Source of the DNA: Eustoma russellianum
Lineage: Eukaryota > Streptophyta > Magnoliopsida > Gentianales > Gentianaceae
Assembly: GCA_036186865.1 (NCBI GenBank)
Contig: AP025042.1
Span: 35,470,487 to 35,534,486 of the forward strand
Direction: 5' to 3'
Length of the DNA stretch: 64,000 bases
The translations under genes were made by a program, and so were the position numbers. Each line of letters begins with the position of its first letter. The stretch's first letter is position 1. Positions 44,078-55,983 of this stretch are shown one piece after another. The notes under the pieces are model-generated. The model saw only the letters and a program-made list of their open reading frames with translations, ran no database searches and was not told the origin of the DNA.

Positions 44078-47000
44078 TGTAGCACCCCGCACCCCGGCCT
44101 AGCCAGATACGGTGCGCCTGCCGTACTTCACTAAGGAGAGTACCAAGCGTCAATCCATAACGTATCTTAATCCATGATAGAATGCATGGATTTTCCCGCT
44201 TATACGTCATCAAGTAAGCGAAACCATGGCAGAATAAAAACTTTAAATTAAAATCATCCACGAGATCATTCTTCGTTTTACAATCCAAATCAAATATCAA
44301 AATTCTCAAAAGTAGATGTTTCGCATCACAACTACATAATCAGTCATCAGTCATAATCGTCAAGTCACGTCTCTTAATTCGTCCATCCTTCGCTGCACTC
44401 ACGGGTAGGGGGCCCTAGGTTCATCCTCAATCCATTCTACCCTATTCCCTGCAGCCGCTGGGAGGAAAAAAAATAGGGAGGTGAGTGACAAAGTCACCAG
44501 CAAGTACATCATAAGCAATCATGCATTAAATGGAAAGTACATACAAGAACCTAACCTCCAAAATTCGGTTTAGAACATACCTGACCTTCCTTTCAACATT
44601 CGATAGCAAGTCAACACAAGGTATATCCAAGGTCAAGCTTAACAGAGATTGAAACTTAACAGAGATCATAGCTTATGAAAGGATCATCACTCAATAAAGA
44701 TCATAACCTAGGAGCTACCAATTCATAACAACTTGGCCTAGATGTCATGAATAAGATCATAGTTTACGTGTCAACAGTAGTGAAATCATAACTTAGGTAA
44801 CGAGAGATAGGAGGATCATAACCTATGTAACATTACCTCTAGCATTTGGCTTGCATCTCTTCCCTTCAATCAATAGCCATTAAGGCAATAAATCATAACT
44901 TAGTCCCGAAGCAAGTAATAACATAGCCTAGGGCAAATAGACTCAACATCTTGCTCATGACCATATGCAATGCGTATAAATGTGCAAAAGTAGTGCATAA
45001 TGCCTCGATAGTGATCAACACTTAATACATCAAGATCATAACTTAAGAATTACCAAATTATAACAACTTAATCTAAGTATCATGTGTCACTACACGATGA
45101 CTCAATAAACGTGACACGCATGCATATGTATGTGTGATGCATCATGATAAAAAATGAGAATATGATCTTTCATACTTTTCTTTCAAATCATCATCGTCAG
45201 AAAACAACAGAGTGTTCAGATCTATCTTCCCGGATCTGAGGCGGTAACGTCTTCCCTTCGAATCTAATATTCCTGGATTTGGAACGATAGCGTCATCACT
45301 TATCGGGTCTATTCTCTCTGGGCCCGAACGGTCATTATCAGGTCTATTCTTCTCCGGGCCTGAACGGTCATATCATCAGATCAATTAACCCCAGATCTGG
45401 ACGGGTTCTTACTGGCTAGGAACACACACACACGGTACCGGTGGGAAGTGTTCTTTTAAAACAGGATCATTTCTTTAAAAATGCTTTTCATCTTTCTTTC
45501 GCATAAAACCAATGCCATAAATCCTGTAAATAACGATGATGCAATATATGACATGCACTATGCGACTCGTAAACACATACATCATAACATACATGCACGG
45601 ACTTGTCTTTTAAGCTGGGAAAACTGTCCAGCGATCACATTCTGTTCATACAGCCTCGTGCTAATCAACTCGTGCTCATTTTAGTAAGCTCAAGCCATAC
45701 ACATGCATAATGAAGTCTTAGACTCATACCATAAAAATTTCGTAACAATTCGAAAAGTCTAATGACCCCAAAACATCATACTATCACTAATGGTACTGTT
45801 GAAATCAGCAGGGCAGTACCGCTTTACCTCGGTTTCATAGGTCATAAAACCTTATTCATTTTAATCCATCACCTGGAAAACATAGCTAACTCACCAAGGA
45901 ATGATATTCATGAGGCCAAACATCACATTCAAGCTTAAATGAGCTAGAGCAAATCCTTGCGACTTAAGACATAAAACTGTCCTGTTTTCCAGTTTTGTAC
46001 AACTAACTTCAACTCAGTTGTTAATCATCAAAATGATGGTTTTATGCTGGATCCTTTACATGAACATGTACATATATGCCTTAGGTAATTACCATAAAAA
46101 TTCCAAGGCATTCCAATAAGTTTAAGGGGGTCAACTAATTACTTTCTCCCAGCTAGGTACATGCTGAATCTGGGATGACCAGTTTTACCACGAAATTCAT
46201 TGTGACCAAACCACAACTCTTTTTACTAAAATTCCAACTCAAAAATGTCATACACACATCAAAACTATCATCATACCAAAAATCAGCTCATTTTCACATT
46301 CCTAAGGTGCACTTTCGAGCCACATAACTTACAACTCAAAACTGTTTTGTTCCAGAAACTCTGTTTTACCAGTTTTACCAAAAATTATACTAAAAATAAC
46401 CCGTAATTCCTTTTGAAAAAATTCCAACTCACAAATTTCATAAAAACATAGGTCTATTATAATACCAAATATTGGCCAATTTGAATATTCCTAAGGTCTA
46501 TGTTTAGGGCGTACAACATATCACATAAAACTGTTCAGCTCTAGTACTTCTGTCTGAGCAGTTCCTACTAAAAATTACACTTTGGTCAATCCACATATTC
46601 TTTTACCAAAATTCCAACTCACATATTTATTACATATATGAGGCTATCACCATACCAAAAATTAGTCAATTTGGACATTCCTAAGGTTTGTTTCTAGGTC
46701 GTTAAACATGTCATATAAAACTGTCTTGTTCCAGTACTTTTGTTTTACCAAATCTTACTAAAAATTTTATTTAGGACAAATCACAGCTCCTTTTATTGAA
46801 ATTCCAACTCACACATTTCATAAACATGTAAGGCTAACATCATACCAAAAATTAGCCAATTTGAACACTCCTAAGGTTTGTTTTCAGGTCACACAATCAG
46901 CTACACAAATCTGTCCAGCTCCAGTAGTTCCAGCACTTCTTCATTTTTATGGTTCAAGCAATTCCAATCAACCTCATTCCTTAAAATGACTTAATATCCA

Positions 47001-48608
47001 TTAAATACTCACTTCAACATAATGTTTCCAACCTCATAATATGCTTTAAACCATAAATAACCAGTTTAAGAGTCATATCAAATTTGTCACACACATTCAT
47101 ACAACAAATCATTTGTTCGTACCATCACTTTTCCTATAACATCTAGTTTTCATATCTTGTACTTAGCATCTTTTACTAAGATTCATAGCCTAATAATTAC
47201 TAGCCATTCAAGCATGCACTTCACAAATTTGGCAAGATTGTCTAGAGTATACTTGCCTCTTTGAACATTAGAGCTTTCCTTAGCATGAGCCTTGGTTGAA
47301 ATGGAGTAAAGTCTTCCTCCTACTTCACATATAGTACACGGTTTTGAGAGGAGGAAGAAATAGAAGGATCATTAGCTATTATCTTAAGTGAAAACACAAC
47401 TAAAATAAGGCTATGATTCTCTTACCAAAATGAAACTTGAATGGAGCTAGAAATGAATCCACCCTTCAAGAAATTAGCTTCTCTTGGTATCTTGCAAAAC
47501 CTTCTCCTAGTGACCATTTGAGGGTCACGTTTTTGGCAAGACAAGAGGGATACCAATGTGAGTTTCATTCTTTGAAACATGGAATTCACTTAGGATGCTT
47601 AGCATGTACTTACCTAGATGAATTCTTGGATCTTGAAAATGGTTCTTGGACTTCTTCACTAACCGTATGTTACAATGGAGAAAATAGGGAAGTCTCCTTG
47701 CACCATTGACTTCTTGAGAGTGGAGTGTTCTAAAATTGCTTGGAGAGAATTTTTCTTCCCTTGGCAAGGGGTGCTGCCGTGGGTTTTGTGTTAAGGGGAG
47801 GGAGTTTACCATAGTTTGGTTAGGCTACTAGAATTAATTAGCCTTGGTTACTTTTACTCAACCAAGGTTACTTTGTGTCAACTATAGTTACTTTATGTCA
47901 ACTATAGTTACTTTATTCCAACTATAGTTACTTTATGTCAACTATAGTTACTTTATATCAACTATAGTTACTTTATGTCAACTATAGTTACTTTATGACT
48001 AACCTAGGTTACTTTATCCAACTAGAGTTATTTTCTTAACCTTGTAGTAAATATTGAGTAACCATGGTAATCTTCAACCATGGGGGGGCCGGCGGTTTTG
48101 ACTCTTGGGGGGGAGGGGAACTTTACCATGCTTAATTTCTTTCCAAATGAGTTTAATGAGAAGCCATGTGGGTATTTGCCCCCTTTTTATTAATTATTTT
48201 CCCTTTTCTTGTTTTAAAATAAAATTAGGAAATTCCTAATTCCCCTTGGGCTAGGGCTGAATTTTTTTCCAAGAATTGAGGAAAGAATTGCTTACTACTT
48301 ACAACTCCTTAATTTTCATTTGAGCTTATTTAGAGAGGCCCTTAAGATTAAACTCTCCTATAATTTGGGAAAAACCCCTTTAAGGCCCCTTTTTGTGCCT
48401 TATGACCGAATTTTCTTGAGTCTTTGGGAGTGAATTGGCCACTTCATATAGTCCATAACTCACGCTTGAATTGATTATATCATTTGCTTATCATCCTAAA
48501 TAAAAAATCACTAAGGAAACTTAGTGAAAGGCACTTGAAGGATACCACTTTATTAATTTACTTATACAAGTCTTCAATTACTATATGATTTTTCGGCGGG
48601 GTACAACA
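44078..48608 (-). repeat. Gypsy-C 5' LTR (4531 bp)
   Basis: Uninterrupted partner of the 34082-42291 LTR, and the reference for the insertions there. It contains the 36-bp repeat (two units), the 165-bp repeat (about 46190-46920) and the 20-bp array (47845-48035). No gene recognised. Confidence 0.93.
47845..48035. repeat. 20-bp tandem repeat in Gypsy-C 5' LTR
   Basis: Same array as at 41525, about nine units. Confidence 0.9.
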
Positions 48609-48613
48609 TATAG

Positions 48614-49687
48614 ACATCAAAATCCGATTCCAGATCGGATTGGTTAATGTCAATCATAATCCGTATCAAATACGGATTCTGTTAGGATTAGATAAGACCA
48701 ATTAAAATCCATATCAGATGTGGATTCTTTTGTCATTATCCGATGATATATATAAGTGTATATATTAAAAATGAATAATAATAATAATAACAATAATAAT
48801 AATGATGATGATTAATATCTAATATTAATATTATTAATATCATCAATATCACCCATGCGCATTCTTGCGTGTGACCTGATAGGCCCATATTAGTCGGCAA
48901 TTGGTTAAATCTCTATTAAACCAACAAGTCATAATTGGCCTCTAGCAAGGCATTACGACTACCCAATTAATATGAGTAAAGTCCAACTAGCTTAATAATA
49001 ATACATGCATTAATCCTTTTGTCACATGATATCTAATTTGAACATATGTCATGGTCAGCGTCATATTTATATTGTTAAACATATGATTACTCGATCTCTA
49101 AGTAAACTGATAAAACAAATGACATTGATCACACTATCAATTCATTTGAGCACGGTCATGTATTTCACAGTCTCACTAATCGAGTGGCCCAAAGATATCT
49201 CTCTTAAATGAGAGGGACGAATTCTGTCTTGATTGTTCAATATCCTCTACATAATTTCTATCATATTCAATCATGACCTTTATTATTATCCAGTTATGGA
49301 TAACGTTTGATCATGTCAAAATATAATAGTCCTTATGTTAGAAACTATAACAATCTCAAGTCTAAGGATTAAAACATGACTATCATGAGATTTACTTATG
49401 ATGCTAATCCATGTAGTAATCTCATGATGGGTCTATCCAATACATTGTTCTCTAACAAGTATCTATAAGATTGATTTGTATCACCATACACATAATCATC
49501 TCATGATTATCAAATCAATACTCATATTGGTTATAAATTATTTTATCTCTATAACAATAATGAACCAGGGATATATATCTTAATTGTGTAACATACTAAC
49601 CAACAATGATGATAATAAAACATCTTTATTAATGATAAATGTATAACATAAACATCCAAATCATGGTTTAGGGCACATATACTAACA
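48614..49687 (-). repeat. Copia-B 5' LTR, outer part
   Basis: Continues the LTR cut at 34081 and matches 27160-28239. It starts TGTTAGTATATG on the minus strand at 49687. An AAT microsatellite lies at about 48775-48815. Confidence 0.92.
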
Positions 49688-49692
49688 GTATT
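49688..49692. repeat. Right target-site duplication of Copia-B
   Basis: GTATT, matching 26839-26843. Confidence 0.93.
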
Positions 49693-50371
49693 TATATCAT
49701 GTAAGGGTGTCATCATAAAAACTTGGGACCTAACCGGATCAAAACTCTCATTAAGGCCTTTTATGAACTTGATCACATAATCACTCTCAATGAATTGTTT
49801 CATCTTTCCTGCCACATCACACCTATAACCTGTACAAACACACGTAGGTATAGGCCTGACTGACATCAATTCCTCCCATACAACCTTTAACTTTGTAAAA
49901 TACTCATTTACAGCAAGGTTTTCCTGCTTAATTCCATAAAACGATTCCAACAAATCCGACAACCTAAAGGGATCTGTGCTCCAATATCTTAGTTTGAGAT
50001 CATTCCAGGCCTCTAGTGCACTATCAAACCACATGATACTTTGTGCAATGGAATGAGACATAGAATTCATGATCCAAGATTGAACCATGGTATTCACTTG
50101 CCTCCAAAGTGGGAACTCAGGATCTGAAAGAACAGGCTTCACAATAGTACCGTCTACAAATCCAATTTTGTTCTTAACAATCAAGGCCATTTCAAAGGTT
50201 TGACTCCAAGTATGATAGTTATGGGAGTAAGTGGAGGTTGCCTAAAACAATTGTGGGGCTATCATTTGGATGTAGGTAATATGAATTTTATTGAGGATTA
50301 TCATTCAATTGAGGCTGATTGCCTCCGGAAGTAGAGGCATTCGAGTTTGGAACCATACTATCACGATTCAT
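49693..50371 (-). pseudogene. Copia-A gag N-terminal part
   Basis: The probable start is the ATG at 50371, opening with MNRDSMVPNSN. A stop near 50290 and a frameshift near 50215 follow. ORF 50190-49693 reads the copia gag core: an ALIVKNKIGFVDG block, then W-x-x-V-N-x-M-V-x-S-W, and FIKGLNESFDPVRSQVFMM near the end. The Copia-B insertion interrupts it after residues DIN-T; the rest is at 26838 downward. The last part of the long ORF (below 49688) is Copia-B LTR, not gag. Confidence 0.88.
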
Positions 50372-50575
50372 AAAGAAATCAAGAAAGAAACCAGAATTCG
50401 CAACAAGAACAACATGCAACAAGAACAACAATCACACTAACTCAGCAACAGTAGGAGACTCAAGAAACGAGAATATACTCAAGAAACTCTAAGCTGCTTA
50501 CCAAACATTCATCAACGCAGAAGTCACAAGGAAATTCTGATCCAATCACCATACATTCATCAACATGGCAGCCAA

Positions 50576-50588
50576 GGCTCTGATACCA
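50576..50588 (-). promoter_or_regulatory. Copia-A primer-binding site
   Basis: Minus strand TGGTATCAGAGCC, immediately next to the LTR end at 50589. Confidence 0.92.
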
Positions 50589-51006
50589 TGATAAAATTCA
50601 ATCAACTAAACACCAAACGAATCAAAAATCAAATAAGCAGCGAAGCAAAAGGAAGAATTGATGAAATGCAATGACACCAAGAGAATTTACTGGAAGAAAA
50701 ACGGTTATTCTCAATTTTTGTTGTAATGCTGCAGTACACAGCCCTTTTGTACAGTGCAACTAACAGAAACACACTATTTACATTAATGAGGGACTTTCTT
50801 GTCATTTCACTAATTTTAAAATTTTGCGCACTACTTTTCCTTCCTTCTTCATCCTTTGGATCAGCCTCCTTTCTTTCTCCAAGGTCTCTTTTCCTTTTTC
50901 ATTCTTGATCACATCTCCTTCCTCTCTTTCTTCTGATTCTAAGCTAATTTTGCTCCTTTATTCATCTTCTCCCTATTCTTCAACAAGTTTTTAGGTCATC
51001 ACAACA
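50589..51006 (-). repeat. Copia-A 5' LTR (about 418 bp)
   Basis: On the minus strand it runs from TGTTGTGATGACC at 51006 to AATTTTATCA at 50589. The TG...CA ends and the adjacent primer site support the limits. The partner LTR would be left of the window, so length and TSD are unconfirmed. Confidence 0.82.
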
Positions 51007-52318
51007 AAAAGATAAAAATTACGGTATGAAATTGATGATCCATTTGCTAAAAGAAGTCTTAATTTCTTGAGTTGGAACATTAGAGTTTTCAAAACGTTAG
51101 TGAACTATGACTCTTAGGCTGAACTGAAGGATGGAAGACGAATCAAAAGCGCAAGGTAAGCAAGAGGATCAATCTATCTGCATGAAGGAGGCAAAGAAAA
51201 ATATCATTATCTGTGCTTTTATTATGTTTGTCTTAGTAGATGGTGAAAGTAAAGGGAGTGGCTCATGTTAAGTATTAAAACAATGTACATGTGCTTTTTA
51301 GTGAGAATAGAATGCCAAATGCACGTGTCTAAGTGATTTTGATGATTCTTTTCGTGGTATTGCAATGGTATAATAAAATTAAATGAGTTAACATTATATG
51401 CATGTGATCTATGCATGAAAAAGAGGAGACTTTTGCAGTTTAAAATCTTTGCCAAATTTTCAGGAGCCTTCCTGAATGTTCGGCAAGCCAAATTTCAAGG
51501 TTCGTTATCCACTATAACGTGGCCAAATCCTGAACTAAGTAGATTGTACATTCAGAGTGGCACGTCTAACCATATGATCATATTCATATCTTAAGATCTA
51601 GAACTCGGATTGAGATAATTCAAGATACATGGAAACTTTATTCAGAGCTCTCTAACATTCTTGGTTAGGCAAAATGTTGATTCCTTAACTTAAGGGGTCA
51701 AATGTTATATATAATTTACAGTATATCTATGTATGTTTATGATTGAGTGTTAGGTACCCATGGCGGGTGTCTTGAAATGTTGATAGATAAACTTATAGTC
51801 AAATATTATTAGCTCTTTAAATAATGTTTATGTCTATCTAAACAACATTGAGTGAACAAAGGTATGACCAATGTAGTGTTTTCTGCTGGTCATTGACTTG
51901 CTTGATGTTCTTTTATGGTTTACTTAAGAAAAGCTTAAGTGAACTATAATAATTATAATAAATGAAGTCTATGTGTTTAATGAATGATTGTTCTATGTAT
52001 GTATGGTAGATGAATGTGTGGAATAAATATTCATAAGAGTAAAGAACGAATTTATATGTTTAAAGATTGGAGTCATTGGCAATGGAAGTAATGTAATGAT
52101 GCTTAAGAGTAAAGGGTGCCATGTTCAGAGAACATATCATGTTAAGGGTATGCTTCTAACGTATAGAAGATTAAATTAAATGTGTTACACTTGGGGTATG
52201 GACTCGGACACGATGATGTGTATGCTTAGGTATGACTTATGAAATAGAGAAATGTTAAAATAAATGGCATTATGCTTAAGATTTGCACTCTGAAACAATG
52301 ACATGTTATGTATAAGGT
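51007..52318. other. Unassigned AT-rich DNA flanking Copia-A
   Basis: No coding motif on either strand. From about 52090 it carries loose repeats with the words GGTATG, ATGTTA and TCTGA that continue after the solo LTR (55012-55110). This resembles the repeat-rich middle of a gypsy LTR such as that of Gypsy-1, but I cannot find its ends. Confidence 0.5.
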
Positions 52319-52323
52319 ATGAC
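52319..52323. repeat. Left target-site duplication of the 52-55 kb solo LTR
   Basis: ATGAC, repeated at 55007-55011. Confidence 0.92.
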
Positions 52324-55006
52324 TGTAGGACCCATATAGCATCACTAAAAGGGGGGTTGAGTAGTGGGTGCAGAAAAAATTGGGTCTTAAACACTTTTGG
52401 ACCAAACTACCCACTTCTAAAAACAGATTTTGTTTTCAGACCTGGTTTTTAATTAACTGAATGATTAAGTTGTAGACCTCAAAAAATCGTGACATTTGGT
52501 GAAAAAGTACTTTCAGATGTTATGTATGTGTCATAAAAATTTCATATCAAAATTCAAAGTATAAGACCTTGAACAAATGTTTTTGCATAGATTGCGTCAA
52601 TCTGCAAGAAACTGTGATCCGAAATAAAAAATTTATTCCTATTAATTTATAACTCCAAATGATTTGAAACTTTTATGATATGACCCTTAGGATATTTAAT
52701 TTAAAGGGTTGAAACAATTTTTCAAACTTCCTTTGGCAAGTATGTCAAATACGATGATGTTCTCAACCTTTGCAAGTCTGAAACTCAGATTGCACTATTC
52801 GTAGAACTACTAACATTTGATTGACTTATAATTATTCAAATGAGGTGAAACTTGCGCTAAATGAAAACTAGGGCATATGGCTATGTTTCTGCAAAATTTT
52901 ATGATTTTTGAAAATCGTTTACTATTTTTAATATTGCAATAAAAACAATGCAGAAAATTAGAAACTGAAAGTAAAGTGCTAAAAAGTAGGAACACCAAGA
53001 TTTTTATACTGGTTCGGTTAAATCAACCTACTCTAGTCTTCGAGGACACCTTTCTTGGTTATCACTAAACATAAAAAATGCCTTACCATAAGGGTGACTG
53101 GAGTTAAACACTAACTCCACCCTTTTACAATCACAACAATCAAGCAAATCAATCAGGAACACCATCACCGATCGAATGAAGGTTTGACACACCTTGATCA
53201 CCCTTTTACAACCCATGAGCGTGTATGGATGGTATATTCAAAGACTATAGAATATGTATAATACATAAACAATAGGCTTGAGACTAAGAAGAAGAAGAAA
53301 GAAAAGAAGAAGAAGAGAGTAGTATAGCTTTTGCACTTGAGAGAATGTGAATTGTAGCTTGGCCTTGTTTTGCACTATCTTCTCCCATTTATCATAACTT
53401 GACCGCCCCCTACGGCTTTCTCCCTTCCTTGATAATTGTTTTTAATATCCTTGGAAGATTTCATTGTGTAGAAGATGACACAATCTTGCTTACTTGGTGC
53501 AATATGATTGGAAGGATGACTTGACCTTGCTTACTTGTACTTGTTGATTGGTCCATCTTTGGCACCCTTGTAGTGAGATGTAAATTCTATAAAAAAAGCT
53601 CTCAAAACATGTGTTCAAAATCAATTCAAAAAATTACTATATCACCACATTTAAATCCCTTGAATTTTGAGAGACAAACTGAGGATAATTAAGGCGATAA
53701 AATCACCACCTATAGGAGACATTTGATGAAATTTTCAGCATGTGTCTCTTTTGAATTCTTTCCTTGTGTGATGTCCTCTTCAATGTCACCAATCTTGTGT
53801 GACATATTTCTCCATAATTTAAATGCCAAATAAGCTCCACCTAGGCTCCAACAAGATGTAGTAGGCGTGTGTATAGAGGCCGCACATGTGCTGAAATTTT
53901 ATTTTGGTAAGCTTTGTCAAATAATGAACAATATTTACACATATATGGTAAATAATAATCAGCCCTATTATAAATTTTCTAGAACACTTTAACATGTCTT
54001 GAATGTGTAAAAAGTGTTTAGATACATGTTACATCTATGCCAAAAACATTCTATGTGTGTATGTTCGTAGAAAACCGAACTTTCGACTTTCGTCGATTAT
54101 GCGATTTTCTCCGATTAATTTTAAAATTCTTGCACATGTAATATATATTATGTCACACATAATATACATATAATAAGGTGTTTATCTTAAGCTCATGCGG
54201 CTGATGTAAAAATGCCCATATGCCCAAAATAAATTGCAATTTGAAATCTCCACAAATTTAGCCTAAATTGTGGATGATTTGTGTGTGCCAACATGGAATG
54301 ACTTAGTGTCTGTTTGTAACATGTGAGACACAAAACTTTTAACCATTTCTGAAGTGTATGGGTTGGACATCTTTATATGGCAAGTACGTGACATGTCGAT
54401 GAAGTTTCGGTAGTCACCTAATACGACAAGTTTTGGTTTATGACCTTATAACATGTCGTTATAATTTTGACATCACCATGACTTATATCATATGATATAA
54501 GAACTGAATATACTCATAAACATGAGGTATATATAGTGATGTGACGTTAATGTACGTTTATAATATATGTGACGTGTCGGTGGTATGTCGGAATATATGT
54601 GTATTGTGCCTTTTTAAAAAAAAAATATGGATATATATATTCTGTATATTAGGCGTGTAAATCGAAATGGGGAGAAGACTTTTCATTTTCAAATTGTTGC
54701 CATATAATTTTCTCCAAATATGTCTTCATTTAATGAACTAATTAGTTCATTAACTTAGGCACACCACTTAATGAACTAGTTTAGTTCATTAATTGTGGCA
54801 CTGAGAATAGTACAAAGACAACAAATATTTGTCATATGATGTAAGCTCTAACGCTTCATGGCTTGTTAATACCGCAACAATATATATAAGCATATAAAAC
54901 ATGTTTATCATATAAACGTATCAAGTAATAATTCATTCATGCATTTCATAAGCACATAGTATTTAAATCATGCATTCGTAAATCACTTAAATGCTTTTTC
55001 TCAACA
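52324..55006 (-). mobile_element. Solo LTR (2683 bp), SIRE-type family, minus strand
   Basis: On the minus strand it starts TGTTGAGAAAAAGC at 55006 and ends GGTCCTACA at 52324. It has ATGAC on both sides. It contains the double TGAACTA palindromes (about 54731-54790), the perfect CATATG palindrome (54482-54501) and other Copia-D LTR landmarks. No interior sequence. ORFs inside it are unremarkable. Confidence 0.94.
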
Positions 55007-55011
55007 ATGAC

Positions 55012-55983
55012 CTCTGACATGTAAAAATGTTAAATGAATGGTGTTAGGCTTATGGTATGGTATCTGACATAATAACATGTTATACTCAGGGTATGACTTC
55101 TGAGAAATGATGGAGGTAACCGATGATATGATATGAAAAGCCTTAAAGCAAGGATATGTTATGACCAACTGAAATGATATGTTATGTTGTAATGCAATTA
55201 TATAACAGGATCTAATAACTTGATATGTTGTTGTGCTTTATGCAATGATACGGCATTCTCTAATGGAATGATATGATATATGATCTAACGAAAAATATGT
55301 TAGGCCTTAATAAAATGGTATGTCGTGTCTTTATGAAATGATATTATATGTCAAATATGATGTCATGGTTAAGAGAAGTATAAATGTATGTGATGGGTAA
55401 GGGTTGGTTAATCGCATGGATGTATCTAAGTCTTCTTAAGTTGATGTTTAAGCTTAGGATAGTACATGAAGAAAGGTGTCCAAATAAGTAACAGTAGGTA
55501 TATGAAGAAAGAATGGAAAGAATGTGGCAGAAAGGAGAAGAACAATGAGAATGAAAGGCATGAAAAGGATGCAAAGAATGAAATGAACGAGAACGAGGAA
55601 ACATAAGAGAATTCTAGGAATTAAAAGAAAGAAAATCTAGATAGCTGCCGCATACACTATACAAATGTATAACGATTAAGTAAATCAAGAATGTGAAAGA
55701 TTAATGAATGAATGATCAAGGAAGAAAGCTGAATATGATAAAGCTAATTATATGGTTATTTCTTTTTTATATACGTTGGATCTTACTCCTCTCATGTTTT
55801 ACTATTTCAAGTGAAGACTATGTTGATGATGTCTAGAATTGTTTCTTGTTATATATCTGTATCTTCTATTATGGTCTGCCTACAGTTTTTTATTTCCTTG
55901 GTGTCTTCCTCTGGTACTTGTGCCATGAGTATCTTGGCTGGTAATTATATGCTATCTTCAGGGGTTAAAAATACATCTGGTAT
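55012..55983. other. Unassigned DNA between solo LTR and LINE stub
   Basis: Begins with the GGTATG-type loose repeats seen before 52319, then a purine-rich stretch (about 55440-55640). ORF 55811-56050 on the + strand encodes a hydrophobic N-terminal part, but its end is translated LINE tail (a run of His from CAT repeats), so I do not call it a gene. Confidence 0.45.

Larger units (their letters stand above)
34082..48608 (-). mobile_element. Gypsy-C: non-autonomous gypsy-type element with 4.5 kb LTRs
   Basis: Minus-strand element inserted in the Copia-B 5' LTR. TATAG occurs at 34077-34081 and 48609-48613. On its strand the LTRs begin TGTTGTACCCCGCCG and end GGGGTGCTACA (3' copy GGGGCGCTACA). 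The primer site is at 44064-44075 and a G-rich polypurine tract at 42292-42304. The interior is only 1786 bases and has no recognisable gag or pol, so it must have moved using proteins from another element. The segment before the polypurine tract (TTTCGAGGACGAAACTT) resembles the end of Tekay-type pol, as in Gypsy-1. LTRs are over 90 percent alike by eye at their ends. Confidence 0.92.
26844..49687 (-). mobile_element. Copia-B: Ty1-copia element inserted in Copia-A gag
   Basis: A minus-strand element with LTRs starting TGTTAGT and ending CTAACA or TTAACA, and GTATT on both sides. Interior order on its strand: primer site 33754-33741, a 1.5 kb leader, gag 32198-31404, protease and integrase, RT, RNase H, polypurine tract, 3' LTR. 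The 5' LTR is split by Gypsy-C. Its LTRs differ at many positions by eye, mostly transitions, so it is older than Gypsy-C within it. Multiple stops in pol. Gag begins SLRSILEKEKLKEYGNNFVDW, a familiar copia gag type, but I do not assign the lineage. Confidence 0.92.
7405..51006 (-). mobile_element. Copia-A: Ty1-copia element, outer host of the nested stack
   Basis: A minus-strand copia element reassembled from three pieces: 5' LTR, primer site and gag at 49688-51006; gag end, protease and integrase start at 25716-26843; integrase core and RT start at 7405-8636. The pieces are separated by Copia-B and Copia-D, each bounded by its own 5-base target duplication, and the protein reads across each join. 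The rest of RT, RNase H and the 3' LTR would lie left of the window, beyond Gypsy-1. The protein pieces have stops, a lost protease active site and a damaged zinc knuckle, so the element is dead. I do not assign a copia lineage. Confidence 0.9.

Noticed and set aside
49549..49687. C-terminal 45 residues of the Copia-A gag ORF
   Set aside because: This part is translated Copia-B LTR past the insertion point.
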